This document shows, piece after piece, positions 17,487 to 27,427 of a stretch of DNA of 64,000 nt (its first letter is position 1; the number at the start of each line of letters is the position of its first letter). The translations under genes were made by a program, and so were the position numbers. This DNA comes from Pseudomonas sp. PICF141 (GTDB taxonomy: Bacteria > Pseudomonadota > Gammaproteobacteria > Pseudomonadales > Pseudomonadaceae). Under the pieces are notes generated by a model that saw only the letters and a program-made list of their open reading frames with translations, did not search any database and was not told the origin of the DNA. The stretch lies in assembly GCF_002286815.1 (NCBI RefSeq), contig NZ_MUNM01000014.1, positions 1-64,000 on the forward strand. The letters run 5' to 3'.

Positions 17487-17593
17487 GATCGTTCCCACGC
17501 TCCGCGTGGGAATGCCTCACCGGACGCTCCGCGTCCGCTCTTGGGACGCGGAGCGTCCCTCGCTGCATTCCCACGCGGAGCATGGGAACGATC
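17487..17593. repeat. 107-bp nested inverted repeat, family E
   Basis: Outer arms GATCGTTCCCACGCTCCGCG... and its complement (17487-17512 / 17568-17593, one or two mismatches) enclose an inner inverted pair GGACGCTCCGCGTCC / GGACGCGGAGCGTCC. It lies between the oprG terminator and the convergent epimerase gene, ending 5 bp from that stop. The sequence differs from the other REP families here. Confidence 0.88.
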
Positions 17594-17598
17594 TAACC

Positions 17599-18528
17599 TC
17601 AGTGCCCCAGCAACCGCGCCAGGCCAACACTCATCGGAGTCTGCTGCGGGTAGGTAAACCGCTCCAGCAAACGCCGGTTGTTCGCCCGAGAATGGCGGAT
17701 GTCACCGGAACGCGCCGGGCCGTAGCTCACGGGCGGCAACGTACCGACCACCGTTTCAAGGGCTTCAAGCATTTGCTTGAGACTCGTCGCCTGATTCCAG
17801 CCGACATTCACCGCCCCGACTTCGACCTGCGGCTTCTCGATGGCTTGCACCAACACGTCCACCAAATCCCCGACGTAGACGAAATCCCGAGTCTGTTCGC
17901 CATCGCCGAACACGGTGATCGGCAAGCCTTTCTGCGCGCGTTCGCTGAATATGCTGATCACCCCGGAATAGGGCGAGGACGGATCCTGACGCGGGCCGAA
18001 GATGTTGAAGAAGCGGAAAATCACCGGTTCCAGATCATGCTGGCGACGATAGAAATCGAAGTAATGCTCGCTCGCCAACTTATCTGCCGCGTACGGGGTC
18101 AACGGTGCCTTGGGCGTGTCTTCGTCAATCGACTCGCCTTCGCCATTGTTGCCGTAGACCGCCGCGCTGGACGCGAACAGCACCCGCTTGACGCCCGCCT
18201 GACGCATGGCTTCGCAGACACTCAGCGAACCGATGAAATTGCTCTGATGGGTCTTCACCGGATCGTCGACCGAAGCCTGCACCGAGGCCACCGCAGCCAG
18301 GTGCGCTACCGCGCTGCAACCGACCATCGCCTGCGCCACGCATGCAGCATCTGCTACGTCGCCCACGATCAATTCGAGGAGGGGATTGTCCAGCGGCAGG
18401 TTGCTGCGTTTGCCGGTAGAGAGATCATCGAGAATACGCACCGAGTGACCTTTGGCAAGCAAGGCATCGGTCAGGTGCGAACCGATGAAACCGGCGCCGC
18501 CGGTGATTAAAACAGGGCCTTCAGCCAT
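17599..18528 (-). CDS. NAD-dependent sugar-nucleotide epimerase/dehydratase
   Basis: 309 residues, extended short-chain dehydrogenase. NAD-binding TGGAGFIGSH (residues 9-18), the catalytic YAADK with an upstream Ser/Ala-rich block SSAAVYGNNG, and FRFFNIFGPRQDPSSPYSG, the signature of the UDP-glucose 4-epimerase/GalE-like group. Exact sugar substrate unknown. It overlaps the upstream RmlD-like gene by 8 bp, so both are one unit. I recall the same pair next to oprG in P. aeruginosa. Confidence 0.88.
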   Translation of the reverse strand: MAEGPVLITGGAGFIGSHLTDALLAKGHSVRILDDLSTGKRSNLPLDNPLLELIVGDVADAACVAQAMVGCSAVAHLAAVASVQASVDDPVKTHQSNFIGSLSVCEAMRQAGVKRVLFASSAAVYGNNGEGESIDEDTPKAPLTPYAADKLASEHYFDFYRRQHDLEPVIFRFFNIFGPRQDPSSPYSGVISIFSERAQKGLPITVFGDGEQTRDFVYVGDLVDVLVQAIEKPQVEVGAVNVGWNQATSLKQMLEALETVVGTLPPVSYGPARSGDIRHSRANNRRLLERFTYPQQTPMSVGLARLLGH

Positions 18529-19405
18529 GACGATAAAACCTATCCAGTAAGCCTGGGAGTGCCGCGCGCCAGGCGCGGGGCTTGATCCCGAAAGTGTGCA
18601 GAATTTTCTTGCAGGCCAGCACCGCATGTTGCGGTTCTTCAGCGGCGTCGGATCGCGCGGCGTGAGCCTGTGCGGTCGGCGCTTCGACAGCCAACGGGTG
18701 CAGGGCGCGTGCTTCGGCAAGAATCGCTTGCCCCAGTGCCAACGGCGTGGTCGCCTCATGCCCGGCGTAGTGGTAGGTACCCCACAGTGGCGCCGCGCAA
18801 TCGAGTTGCTTGAGCACCGAAATGATCACCCGGGCGGCGTCGTCCACCGGCGTCGGATTACCGCGACGGTCATCGGCCATCAGCAGTTCTTCAGCTTTCT
18901 CGGCCCGGGCCAGGAACCGCCCCAGGGTGCCGTCGGGGCTGTCATCGAGCAGCCAGCCAAACCGCAACAGCACGTGTTGCGGACAGGTGGCGCGCACGCT
19001 TTGTTCGATTCGCCACAAGGCCTGACCGCGCAGTCCCAGTGGTACCGGTTCGTCTTTCTCGCTGTAGGCGGTCGCCCGGGAGCCATCGAACACGCGATAA
19101 CTCGACGGTTGCAGCAGCACAATGTTGTGATGCTGGCACAGTTCGGCCAGTCGCTCGATGGCTCGCTCCTGCCCGGCCAGACGCTGTTCGCTGACAGTCT
19201 CCGCCTGGAACCAGTCAAAGTAATAGGCGAGATTGATCAACGCATCCGGACGGGTATCGTCGAGCAGTTGCGTGAGGCTCGCGGCGTCCCAGCCGTCTTG
19301 CGGGGGGCGGGGGGCGAGGAAACCGATGTCTTCTTCCGCACCGAGGCGAATCAGCGCCTGCCCAAGGGCATTTCCGCCGCCCAGTAACATAAGGCGCATT
19401 CGCAT
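18521..19405 (-). CDS. RmlD-like sugar-nucleotide reductase family protein
   Basis: 294 residues, Rossmann-fold protein of the dTDP-4-dehydrorhamnose-reductase-like group: GGGNALGQALIRLG at the N-terminus (a variant of GxxGxxG), DALINLAYYFDWFQAE and PSSYRVFDG. The classic YxxxK is not obvious (SEKDEPVPLGLRGQALWRIE aligns with the RmlD block TDEP.PL..YG..K but lacks the Tyr and Lys), so activity is uncertain. Paired with the epimerase gene by an 8-bp overlap. Confidence 0.78.
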   Translation of the reverse strand: MRMRLMLLGGGNALGQALIRLGAEEDIGFLAPRPPQDGWDAASLTQLLDDTRPDALINLAYYFDWFQAETVSEQRLAGQERAIERLAELCQHHNIVLLQPSSYRVFDGSRATAYSEKDEPVPLGLRGQALWRIEQSVRATCPQHVLLRFGWLLDDSPDGTLGRFLARAEKAEELLMADDRRGNPTPVDDAARVIISVLKQLDCAAPLWGTYHYAGHEATTPLALGQAILAEARALHPLAVEAPTAQAHAARSDAAEEPQHAVLACKKILHTFGIKPRAWRAALPGLLDRFYRHG

Positions 19406-19705
19406 AGAGTCAGCAGGCCCAGTCTGATTGGAACGATGGCTTTATCGACAGCGCCCGCAGGCGATGCCCTCAATAATTTCCGGAATCGTTGCATTTTGCG
19501 GGTTTAGTGCGCAACCGTCATCCGTAAAGTGTAGATCCCAGGGATTTGTGGTGCTTGTGAGGGCCTCTTCGCGGGCAAGTCTTGCGCCTGCAGGTTTAAC
19601 GCTGTCCTTGTAGGAGCGAGGCTTGCCCGCGAAGGAGCCCTCAGCACCGACACAGATCCTGAGCGGTACTTGCAACTTCCCGCCCCCACCCGCATAAATT
19701 ACTCC
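19406..19705. other. Intergenic region between the RmlD-like gene and lhr
   Basis: Divergent gap of 300 bp. It holds the family B REPIN at 19564-19636 and otherwise no gene, RNA or clear promoter that I can support. Confidence 0.6.
19564..19636. repeat. REPIN, family B (diverged left arm)
   Basis: Left arm (TTCGCGGGCAAGTCTTGCGCC) carries several changes against the right arm 19608-19635 (TGTAGGAGCGAGGCTTGCCC). Confidence 0.8.
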
Positions 19706-22700
19706 ATGAATCTGCCCATCCCCACGGACGCTGCTCTGGCAGGCTTTCACCCCGCCGTCAGCGCCTGGTTCAGTAACACCTTCGCAACGGCCACCGCCGC
19801 ACAGGCCCGGGCGTGGCCGTTGATCCGCCAGCGCCGTTCGACCCTGATTGCCGCGCCCACCGGTTCCGGCAAGACCCTCACGGCATTTCTCGCCGTGCTC
19901 GACGATCTGGTTCATCGTGGCCTGGAAAGCCCGGACGGCCTGCCGGACGAAACCCTGGTGGTCTATGTTTCGCCGCTCAAGGCACTGTCCAACGACATTC
20001 GGATCAACCTGCAAAATCCGCTGGCCGGCATTACCGAACAGTTGCGGGTGATGGGGCTGCCCGACGTGCCGATCAGCACCGCCGTGCGCACCGGCGATAC
20101 GCCGCAAAAAGAACGCTCGGCCATGCGTAAAACAGCACCGCACATTCTGGTGACCACTCCGGAATCCCTTTACGTGCTGCTCGGCTCCGACTCCGGCCGG
20201 CAAATGCTCGGCACCACCCACACAGTAATCGTCGATGAGATTCACGCCATTGCCGCCAGCAAACGCGGCAGTCATCTGGCCCTGAGCCTGGAGCGTCTGC
20301 AGGCGCTCTGCTCGCAACCGCTGGTGCGTATCGGTCTGTCTGCCACGCAAAAACCCATCGAAGCGGTGTCGCGTTTTTTGGTTGGCCGTGATCGCGACTG
20401 CGAAATCATCGACATCGGCCACGCCCGCCCACGGGATCTCGATATAGAGGTGCCGCCCGTTCCCTTGTCGGCAGTGATGGCCAACGACGTGTGGGAGCTG
20501 GTCTACGATCGCCTCGCCATCCTCGCCCGCGAACACCGGACCACGCTGATTTTCGTCAACACCCGACGTCTGGCCGAACGTCTGAGTCGCCACTTGAGCG
20601 AACGCCTCGGCAAAGACGCCGTTGCCGCCCACCATGGCAGCCTGGCCAAGGAGTTTCGCCTGGACGCCGAACAGCGGCTCAAGCGCGGCGAGTTGCAGGT
20701 GCTGATCGCCACCGCCTCGCTTGAGTTAGGGATCGATATCGGTGATGTCGACCTGGTGTGCCAGATCGCTTCGCCGCGCTCGATTGCCGGGTTTCTGCAA
20801 CGGGTCGGTCGCTCCGGGCACCAGGTCGGCGGCACGCCCAAAGGCCGGTTGTTTGCCACCACCCGCGACGACCTGATCGAATGCGCCGCCCTGCTCGATT
20901 GCGTGCGCCGTGGTGAACTGGACACGCTGCAGATCCCGGAAGCGCCACTGGACGTGCTGGCCCAGCAGATCATCGCCGAAGTCAGTTGCCAGGAATGGCA
21001 GGAACAGTCGCTACTGGAGATGCTGCGCAAAGCCTCGCCTTACGCCGCGCTCGACGAAAAGCACTATCAGGCCCTGCTGCAAATGCTCGCCGAGGGCTAC
21101 AACGGCCGCCTGGGTATCCGCAGCGCTTATTTGCACCGGGACGCCGTAAGCCGCACCCTGCGCGGCCGTCGAGGCGCCCGGCTGACCGCCGTGACCAGCG
21201 GCGGGACGATTCCGGACAACGCCGACTACAGCGTTCTGCTGGAGCCCCAAGGGCTGAACATCGGCAGCGTCAATGAAGACTTCGCGGTGGAAAGCATTTC
21301 CGGGGATATCTTTCAGTTGGGCAATACGTCGTATCGAATCTTGCGGGTCGAAACCGGCAAGGTACGGGTCGAAGACGCCCAGGGTCAGCCGCCGACCATT
21401 CCGTTCTGGCTCGGTGAAGCGCCGGGGCGCAGCGATGAACTGTCGTTCGCCGTCGCCCGCCTGCAAGCGCAACTCGATGAGCGGCTCGGCGCCACGCCCG
21501 GCAACTTGCAGCCCGCCGTCGACTGGCTGACCGAGGTACTGGGCTTGAACCTCGCCAGCGCCGAGCAACTGGTGGATTACCTGGCCCGGGCGCGCCAGAC
21601 CCTCGGCGCCTTGCCGTCGCAAGACACGCTGCTGATGGAGCGGTTTTTCGACGAGTCCGGCGGTACGCAACTGATCATCCATTCGCCATTCGGCAGCCGC
21701 ATCAACCGCGCCTGGGGCCTGGCCTTGCGCAAGCGTTTCTGCCGCACCTTCAATTTCGAATTGCAGGCCGCCGCCAGCGAGGATGCCATCGTGCTGTCGC
21801 TGTCCACCGGTCACAGCTTCGAGCTGGAGGATGTCTGGCGTTACCTGCACAGCAACAGTGCCGAACATACCTTGATTCAAGCCGTGCTCGAGGCGCCGCT
21901 GTTCGGTGTGCGCTGGCGCTGGAACGCCGGGGTCGCCCTGGCGTTGCCGCGCTTTAGCGGTGGGCGCAAAGTGCCGCCGCAAATCCAGCGGATGAAAAGC
22001 GAAGACTTGATCGCCAGCGTGTTTCCCGATCAGCTCGCCTGCGTCGAAAACCTCGCCGGCGAGCGCGAGATACCCGACCATCCACTGGTGGAACAAACTC
22101 TCGACGATTGCCTGCACGACGCCATGGACAGCGAAGGCTGGCTCGCGTTGTTGCGGCGCATGGAACAGGGTGACATTCGACTGATCAGCCGCGATCTTCC
22201 GGCCCCCTCGCCCTTGGCAGCGGAAATCCTCAGCGCCCGCCCCTACACGTTCCTCGACGATGCGCCGCTGGAAGAACGCCGCACTCAGGCAGTGCTCAAC
22301 CGCCGCTGGAGTGATCCGCAGTCCACCGATGATCTCGGTGCGCTGGACGCCGACGCGATCACTGCAGTGCGTGATGAAGCCTGGCCTACGCCAACCAGCG
22401 TTGATGAAATGCATGAAGCGTTGATGAGCCTGGCGTGCATTACCGAGACCGAAGCTCAGGCCAACCCGGATTGGCTTGATTGGCTGAATGCCTTGGCCGA
22501 CAGCGGCCGCGCCAGCCGCTTGCAGATCAACGCTGTGCAATCGCTGTGGTTGGCGCTGGAGCGACTGACCTGCCTGCGGGCGATTTATCCACAAGCCATA
22601 TGGGTTCCACCGTTGGCGGCATTGCCCGGTTTCGATGAAACCTGGGAGCCGGACGAAGCGGTGCTGGAACTGATCCGCGCACGGCTCAGCGCGTTTGGGC

Positions 22701-24031
22701 CATTGCCGCTGAAAGCAATTGCCGGACCGCTGGGCTTACCGGCGGCTCAAGTCACTCAAGCCTTGGCCCAACTGGAGCGCGAAGGCTATGTCCTGCGCGG
22801 GCAATTCACTCCAGGCGCCCCTGATGAACAATGGTGTGAACGGCATCTGCTGGCGCGGATTCATCGCTACACGGTCAAACGGCTGCGTCGGGAAATCGAG
22901 CCGGTGGCGTTGCAGGATTTCATGCGTTTTCTGTTCGATTGGCAGCACCTGTCCGCCGCGAACCAAGGCCAGGGTCGCGCGGTGTTGCCGGCGATTATCA
23001 GCCAGCTCGAAGGCTACCCCGCCGCTGCTTCGGCGTGGGACAGCGACATTCTGCCGGCGCGGCTCAAAGACTATTCGGCGAGCTGGCTGGATGAGTTGTG
23101 CCGCAGCGGCAAACTGGTCTGGACCCGCCTGACCACGCGCAACAAGAGCGCCAGCACGGCATTGCGCAGCACGCCGATTTTATTGCTGCCGCGCAATCAG
23201 GTCGGGTTGTGGAGCGGCTTGGCCGAGCAAACGCCGGTCAGCGAACTGTCGCCCAAAACCCAAAAAGTCCATGCAGCGCTCAGCCAGCATGGCGCACTGT
23301 TTTTCGATGAGCTGATCCACGAAGCCCATCTGTTGCGCTCGGAACTGGAAATTGCCCTGCAGGAACTGGTGGGTGCCGGGTTGGTAAACGCCGACAGTTT
23401 CGCCGGCCTGCGGGCGCTGATTACCCCGGCCAGCAAACGCCAGAATCGCAGCAGTCGACGTGGGCGCGGCGCCTATGTGGGCGGGATGGACGATGCCGGA
23501 CGCTGGGCTTTGCTGCGCCGCGGTGCTGCCGCGCCGATTGTGGATAAGCAACGTCCCGCGCCTACGCCCGGCGAAACCCTGGAACACATCGCCATGACCT
23601 TGCTGCGCCGTTACGGCGTGGTGTTCTGGCGCTTGCTGGAACGTGAGGCAGACTGGTTGCCGAGTTGGCGGGAATTGCTGAGCACATTTCATCGGCTCGA
23701 GGCCCGGGGCGAGATTCGTGGCGGGCGGTTTGTCAGTGGCCTGGCGGGGGAACAATTTGCGCTTGCGGAGGCGATTCCATTGCTGCGCGAAGTCAGGCGA
23801 CGACCGCACGATGGGAGTCTGATCGCGGTGTGCGGGGTGGACCCGCTGAACCTCGCCGGCACCCTGTTGCCAGGCGCCAAAGTGCCGGCGCTGGCGAGTA
23901 ATCGACTGGTGTATCGCGACGGCATTCCGGCCGCCGCCGAGATCGCCGGCAAGCAGCAGTTCTGGCTGGAGCTCGATCCGCAGGCCAGTGGCGAGGTACG
24001 CAATAAGCTGACGCGTCATAGCGCCTTGTAG
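19706..24031 (+). CDS. lhr: Large helicase-related protein Lhr
   Basis: 1441 residues, superfamily 2 DNA translocase/helicase. Seen: Walker A APTGSGKT (about 50-57), motif Ia VYVSPLKALSND, motif Ib TTPESLYVLL, Walker B DEIH (about 177-180), motif III LSATQ, and motif VI QRVGRSGH. Then come the Lhr-specific winged-helix and beta-barrel core (to about residue 850) and a long C-terminal extension of winged-helix-type repeats, as in E. coli Lhr (1538 residues). Lhr proteins unwind RNA:DNA and are linked to DNA damage responses. The ATG at 19706 gives MNLPIPTDAALAGFHPAVSAWF. The TAG stop lies in a REP repeat. Confidence 0.95.
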   Translation: MNLPIPTDAALAGFHPAVSAWFSNTFATATAAQARAWPLIRQRRSTLIAAPTGSGKTLTAFLAVLDDLVHRGLESPDGLPDETLVVYVSPLKALSNDIRINLQNPLAGITEQLRVMGLPDVPISTAVRTGDTPQKERSAMRKTAPHILVTTPESLYVLLGSDSGRQMLGTTHTVIVDEIHAIAASKRGSHLALSLERLQALCSQPLVRIGLSATQKPIEAVSRFLVGRDRDCEIIDIGHARPRDLDIEVPPVPLSAVMANDVWELVYDRLAILAREHRTTLIFVNTRRLAERLSRHLSERLGKDAVAAHHGSLAKEFRLDAEQRLKRGELQVLIATASLELGIDIGDVDLVCQIASPRSIAGFLQRVGRSGHQVGGTPKGRLFATTRDDLIECAALLDCVRRGELDTLQIPEAPLDVLAQQIIAEVSCQEWQEQSLLEMLRKASPYAALDEKHYQALLQMLAEGYNGRLGIRSAYLHRDAVSRTLRGRRGARLTAVTSGGTIPDNADYSVLLEPQGLNIGSVNEDFAVESISGDIFQLGNTSYRILRVETGKVRVEDAQGQPPTIPFWLGEAPGRSDELSFAVARLQAQLDERLGATPGNLQPAVDWLTEVLGLNLASAEQLVDYLARARQTLGALPSQDTLLMERFFDESGGTQLIIHSPFGSRINRAWGLALRKRFCRTFNFELQAAASEDAIVLSLSTGHSFELEDVWRYLHSNSAEHTLIQAVLEAPLFGVRWRWNAGVALALPRFSGGRKVPPQIQRMKSEDLIASVFPDQLACVENLAGEREIPDHPLVEQTLDDCLHDAMDSEGWLALLRRMEQGDIRLISRDLPAPSPLAAEILSARPYTFLDDAPLEERRTQAVLNRRWSDPQSTDDLGALDADAITAVRDEAWPTPTSVDEMHEALMSLACITETEAQANPDWLDWLNALADSGRASRLQINAVQSLWLALERLTCLRAIYPQAIWVPPLAALPGFDETWEPDEAVLELIRARLSAFGPLPLKAIAGPLGLPAAQVTQALAQLEREGYVLRGQFTPGAPDEQWCERHLLARIHRYTVKRLRREIEPVALQDFMRFLFDWQHLSAANQGQGRAVLPAIISQLEGYPAAASAWDSDILPARLKDYSASWLDELCRSGKLVWTRLTTRNKSASTALRSTPILLLPRNQVGLWSGLAEQTPVSELSPKTQKVHAALSQHGALFFDELIHEAHLLRSELEIALQELVGAGLVNADSFAGLRALITPASKRQNRSSRRGRGAYVGGMDDAGRWALLRRGAAAPIVDKQRPAPTPGETLEHIAMTLLRRYGVVFWRLLEREADWLPSWRELLSTFHRLEARGEIRGGRFVSGLAGEQFALAEAIPLLREVRRRPHDGSLIAVCGVDPLNLAGTLLPGAKVPALASNRLVYRDGIPAAAEIAGKQQFWLELDPQASGEVRNKLTRHSAL

Positions 24032-24119
24032 GAGCGTGGCTTGCCCGCGAAGGGAGCGCCGCGGTGTAGCAGCGAGACCGCGTCATCGTTCTCCGCAGGC
24101 AAGCCTCGCTCCTACAGGG
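24026..24119. repeat. REPIN, family B, overlapping the lhr stop
   Basis: Left arm TTGTAGGAGCGTGGCTTGCCC begins in the last codons of lhr; its TAG (24029-24031) is the lhr stop. Right arm CAAGCCTCGCTCCTACAGGG ends at 24119. Confidence 0.88.
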
Positions 24120-24132
24120 ATCGTGGTGCTAT

Positions 24133-24244
24133 TGGGGTGCGAAGCGCCCCTAAAACCGGCAAATCCATTCCTCTCAGATATACCGGGCTGTATGGCTTTG
24201 CGACTGCTGCGCAGCCGAACGGGGGCAAGCCCCCTCGCCACAGG
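24133..24244. repeat. Degenerate REPIN, family A
   Basis: Right arm 24203-24244 is a full family A copy (GCCGAACGGGGGCAAGCCCC). The left side keeps only a remnant (GGGGTGCGAAGCGCCCC) of the partner arm's inner part. Confidence 0.7.
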
Positions 24245-24258
24245 GTTTCATTCGCCAC

Positions 24259-24287
24259 TTGATATTTGTCCTGCACGCAAATATCAA
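24259..24287 (+). promoter_or_regulatory. Palindromic promoter/operator of the DUF72-ybhP-clsB-ybhN operon
   Basis: Perfect inverted repeat TTGATATTTG-9 nt-CAAATATCAA. Read as a promoter it gives -35 TTGATA, a 17-bp spacer and -10 TATCAA, so operator and promoter coincide. It lies 141 bp before the DUF72 ATG. Confidence 0.5.
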
Positions 24288-24427
24288 ATGCTCATCCCTG
24301 TATTTTTCCGCACGCCCCAACGCCGACACTTTGCGTACCGTCCATAGCCCCGTCGAAACTTTCTCGCCCGCCCGGCAGTCATCAAAAGACAGAGGCTGTC
24401 CGAGGGCTACGTTCAACGGGAGGCGAC

Positions 24428-25354
24428 ATGGCGGCGATTCATATCGGTATTTCAGGCTGGCGCTACACGCCTTGGCGGGGGGAGTTCTACCCGAAGGGAT
24501 TGACCCAGAAGCGCGAACTGCAATTCGCTTCACGGGCAGTGAACAGCATTGAAATCAATGGATCGTTCTACGCCCTGCAACGGCCCGAACGTTACGCCCA
24601 GTGGTATGCCGAAACCCCGCCCGGGTTCGTATTCAGCGTCAAGGCGCCGCGTTTTATCACCCACATCAAGCGCTTGCGGGACATTCATAAGCCGCTGGCG
24701 AATTTCTTTGCCTCCGGGGTTCTGGAACTCAAGGAGAAACTCGGCCCGATCCTGTGGCAGTTTCCACCCAACTTCAAATTCGACCCGGAACTGTTCGAAA
24801 GCTTTCTCGAACAATTACCCCACGACACGGAACAGGCCGCCGCCCTCGCCCGCCAGCATGAGCCGCGCCTGAACGGTCACGCCAGCATGAAGGCTTACGG
24901 CAAGAAACCGCTGCGTCATGCCGTGGAAATTCGCCACGAAAGCTTTGTCGATCCCGCCTTCGTCCGCCTGCTCAAACGCTATAACACCGCGCTGGTCATC
25001 GCTGACACCGCCGGCAAATGGCCGTATCGCGAAGACCTCACCAGCGACTTCGTCTATCTGCGCCTGCACGGTGCCGAGGAGCTCTACGCCAGCGGTTATA
25101 CCCCACAAGCGCTGAAACGCTGGGGTGACCGGATTGAAGCCTGGTATCACGGCAAGCAACCGGCAGATCCGCACTTGATCGCGCCTCGGCAAAAACCCAA
25201 GACCCGCAGACCCCGGGAAATATTCTGCTATTTCGATAACGACATCAAAGTCCGGGCGCCCTTCGATGCCCGTCGCCTGCTTGAGCGTTTTCATCTCGAC
25301 AAGGACCTGGCCACCGCCCCCGGCGAGCCGGTGGCCGAAGGAGTGTTGCCATGA
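24428..25354 (+). CDS. DUF72 family protein (YecE-like)
   Basis: 308 residues. TIM-barrel-like DUF72 family: [19 protein letters not shown] at the start, [43 protein letters not shown], and near the end [13 protein letters not shown], the family's conserved YFNND-like block. Biochemical role unknown. ATG at 24428 follows GGGAGG. Its stop overlaps the next gene by 4 bp, so it heads the ybhP-clsB-ybhN operon here. Confidence 0.88.
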   Translation: MAAIHIGISGWRYTPWRGEFYPKGLTQKRELQFASRAVNSIEINGSFYALQRPERYAQWYAETPPGFVFSVKAPRFITHIKRLRDIHKPLANFFASGVLELKEKLGPILWQFPPNFKFDPELFESFLEQLPHDTEQAAALARQHEPRLNGHASMKAYGKKPLRHAVEIRHESFVDPAFVRLLKRYNTALVIADTAGKWPYREDLTSDFVYLRLHGAEELYASGYTPQALKRWGDRIEAWYHGKQPADPHLIAPRQKPKTRRPREIFCYFDNDIKVRAPFDARRLLERFHLDKDLATAPGEPVAEGVLP

Positions 25355-26148
25355 GTGTTCCCGAACCGGTCGGCGCCACGGATGAACAGCAACCCTTGGT
25401 CAGTGCCGTGAGCCGATTTACTGTGCTGACGGTCAACACCCACAAGGGTTTCACCGCGCTGAACCGGCGCTTCATCCTGCCCGAGCTGCGCGAAGCGGTA
25501 CGCAGTGTGTCCGCCGACGTGGTGTTTTTGCAGGAGGTCCATGGCACCCACGAGCATCATCCACGGCGCTACCTCAATTGGCCGGCGATGCCGCAATACG
25601 AATTCCTTGCCGATACCTTGTGGCCACAGTTTGCCTATGGGCGCAATGCGGTCTACCCGGCAGGCGATCACGGCAATGCGCTGTTGTCCAAATTCCAGAT
25701 CATTCGCCATGACAATCTCGACGTGTCCATCAGCGGCCATGAAAGCCGTGGAATCCTGCATTGCGTGCTACGGATGCCCGGCGATGGTCGCGAAGTGCAT
25801 GCCATTTGCGTCCATCTGGGGCTTCGCGAAAGTCATCGCAAGGCACAACTCAAATTGCTGATCCAGCGTATGGAAGAGTTGCCGGAAGATGCCCCGGTGG
25901 TGGTCGCCGGCGACTTCAACGATTGGCGCCTGCGCGCTGATGCGCAGCTCAAGCCCTGCGGCTTGCATGAAGTCTTTGCCCAGTTGTATGGCAAACCGGC
26001 GCGCAGTTTCCCGGCGCGCTGGCCGGCATTGCGCCTGGACCGCATCTACGTGCGCAACCTCAAGGCCAGCCATCAGCAAGTACTGGCGGCACGGCCCTGG
26101 TCACACCTTTCCGACCATGCACCGTTATCGGTGGAGATCGAGCTATGA
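25351..26148 (+). CDS. Endonuclease/exonuclease/phosphatase family protein (YbhP-like)
   Basis: 265 residues, metal-dependent phosphohydrolase fold: [15 protein letters not shown] with the metal-ligand Glu, [19 protein letters not shown] and the catalytic SDHAPL at the C-terminus. No signal peptide is seen. In E. coli ybhP stands upstream of clsB and ybhN, the order found here, so a phospholipid substrate or a role with ClsB is likely. 4-bp overlaps on both sides. Confidence 0.88.
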   Translation: MSVPEPVGATDEQQPLVSAVSRFTVLTVNTHKGFTALNRRFILPELREAVRSVSADVVFLQEVHGTHEHHPRRYLNWPAMPQYEFLADTLWPQFAYGRNAVYPAGDHGNALLSKFQIIRHDNLDVSISGHESRGILHCVLRMPGDGREVHAICVHLGLRESHRKAQLKLLIQRMEELPEDAPVVVAGDFNDWRLRADAQLKPCGLHEVFAQLYGKPARSFPARWPALRLDRIYVRNLKASHQQVLAARPWSHLSDHAPLSVEIEL

Positions 26149-27425
26149 CCGGCCCATTGATGGAAAAAACCAGGATCGAACACGTTTCCACCCCTCCTCC
26201 CGTGCGTGAACCGGCGGTCACTGGCGTCGTCTACGGTTGGCACAGTAACAACCGGGTCCAATTGCTGGAGAACGGCGAGGATTACTTTCCACGGGTGTTT
26301 GAAGTGCTACGCCAGGCCCAGAGTGAAATCCTGCTGGAAACTTTCATTGTGTTCGAAGACAAGGTCGGCAATGAGCTGCAGAAAATCCTGATTGAAGCGG
26401 CTCAACGCGGGGTGCGCATCACTGTCAACCTCGACGGTTTTGGCTGTGGCGAACTGAGCACGGAGTACCTCGCGACGCTGAGCAATGCAGGTGTGCGCCT
26501 GCAAATATTCGACCCCGCGCCGCGTCACTTCGGTATCCGCACCAACTGGTTCCGCCGCATGCACCGCAAGATTGTGGTGGTCGATGGCACGATTGCGTTT
26601 CTCGGCGGAATCAATTTTTCCGCCGACCATCTGGCCGACTTCGGCCCTGAAGCCAAACAGGATTATTCGGTTGAAGTGCAAGGCCCGGCGGTGGCCGATA
26701 TCCATCATTTCGCCTTGCTGCAAAGCGGTCGCCCGGCCCGGGCCAAATACTGGTGGCAACGCCGCAGACAGCGGCGCGCGGAACTGGCGGTCAGTGATCA
26801 TGATGGCCAGGTTCGTCTGGTGTATCGCGACAATGGCGAACACCAGGGCGATATCGAAGAGGAGTATTTGCAGGTGCTGCGCGGCGCCCGGCATCGCGTG
26901 ATCATCGCCAACGCCTATTTCTTTCCTGGCTATCGGCTGCTGCGGGAGATCCGCAATGCGGCGCGCCGAGGGGTCGAAGTGCGCCTGATTCTTCAGGGGC
27001 AGCCGGATTTGCGGGTGGCCAGACTTGCCGCGCGCATGACCTACGATTATCTGCTGCGAGCCGGAGTAGCGATTTACGAATATTGCGACCGTCCCCTGCA
27101 TGGCAAAGTCGCCTTGGTCGACGAGGACTGGAGCACCGTCGGCTCAAGCAACCTCGACCCGTTGAGCCTGGCCCTGAACCTGGAGGCCAATGTGTTGATC
27201 CGCGACCGCGCCTTCAACCGCGACCTGTTCGAGCGGCTCGACGAATTGAGCCACAACCACTGTAAGGTCATGTCGGTGGACAAGGCTCCGCGCGGACGGA
27301 TCTGGCACATGACCATCGGTTTTCTGGTGTTTCACTTCCTGCGCCATTTCCCGGCATGGGCCGGGTGGCTACCGGCGCATAAACCGCGCCTCAAACCCTT
27401 CATCCATCCAACCGGGAGCGATTAG
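26145..27425 (+). CDS. clsB: Cardiolipin synthase B
   Basis: 426 residues, phospholipase-D superfamily with two HxKx4D motifs: HRKIVVVD (His140) and HGKVALVD (His319), each followed by the G(G/S)xN-type block ([18 protein letters not shown]). Makes cardiolipin at the inner membrane; ClsB-type enzymes can also use other head groups. Start at the ATG overlapping the previous stop; an alternative ATG lies 5 codons on. A hydrophobic C-terminal stretch [20 protein letters not shown] is present. Confidence 0.93.
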   Translation: MTGPLMEKTRIEHVSTPPPVREPAVTGVVYGWHSNNRVQLLENGEDYFPRVFEVLRQAQSEILLETFIVFEDKVGNELQKILIEAAQRGVRITVNLDGFGCGELSTEYLATLSNAGVRLQIFDPAPRHFGIRTNWFRRMHRKIVVVDGTIAFLGGINFSADHLADFGPEAKQDYSVEVQGPAVADIHHFALLQSGRPARAKYWWQRRRQRRAELAVSDHDGQVRLVYRDNGEHQGDIEEEYLQVLRGARHRVIIANAYFFPGYRLLREIRNAARRGVEVRLILQGQPDLRVARLAARMTYDYLLRAGVAIYEYCDRPLHGKVALVDEDWSTVGSSNLDPLSLALNLEANVLIRDRAFNRDLFERLDELSHNHCKVMSVDKAPRGRIWHMTIGFLVFHFLRHFPAWAGWLPAHKPRLKPFIHPTGSD

Positions 27426-27427
27426 GC

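Larger units (their letters stand above)
24032..24427. other. 396-bp intergenic region between lhr and the DUF72 operon
   Basis: Contains a family B REPIN (to 24119), a truncated family A REPIN (24133-24244), a palindromic promoter-like element (24259-24287) and about 140 bp of leader before the DUF72 gene. No gene supported. Confidence 0.7.

Noticed and set aside
21011..22594. 527-codon frame antisense to lhr
   Set aside because: Same mirror effect; low-complexity composition and no ribosome site or family.
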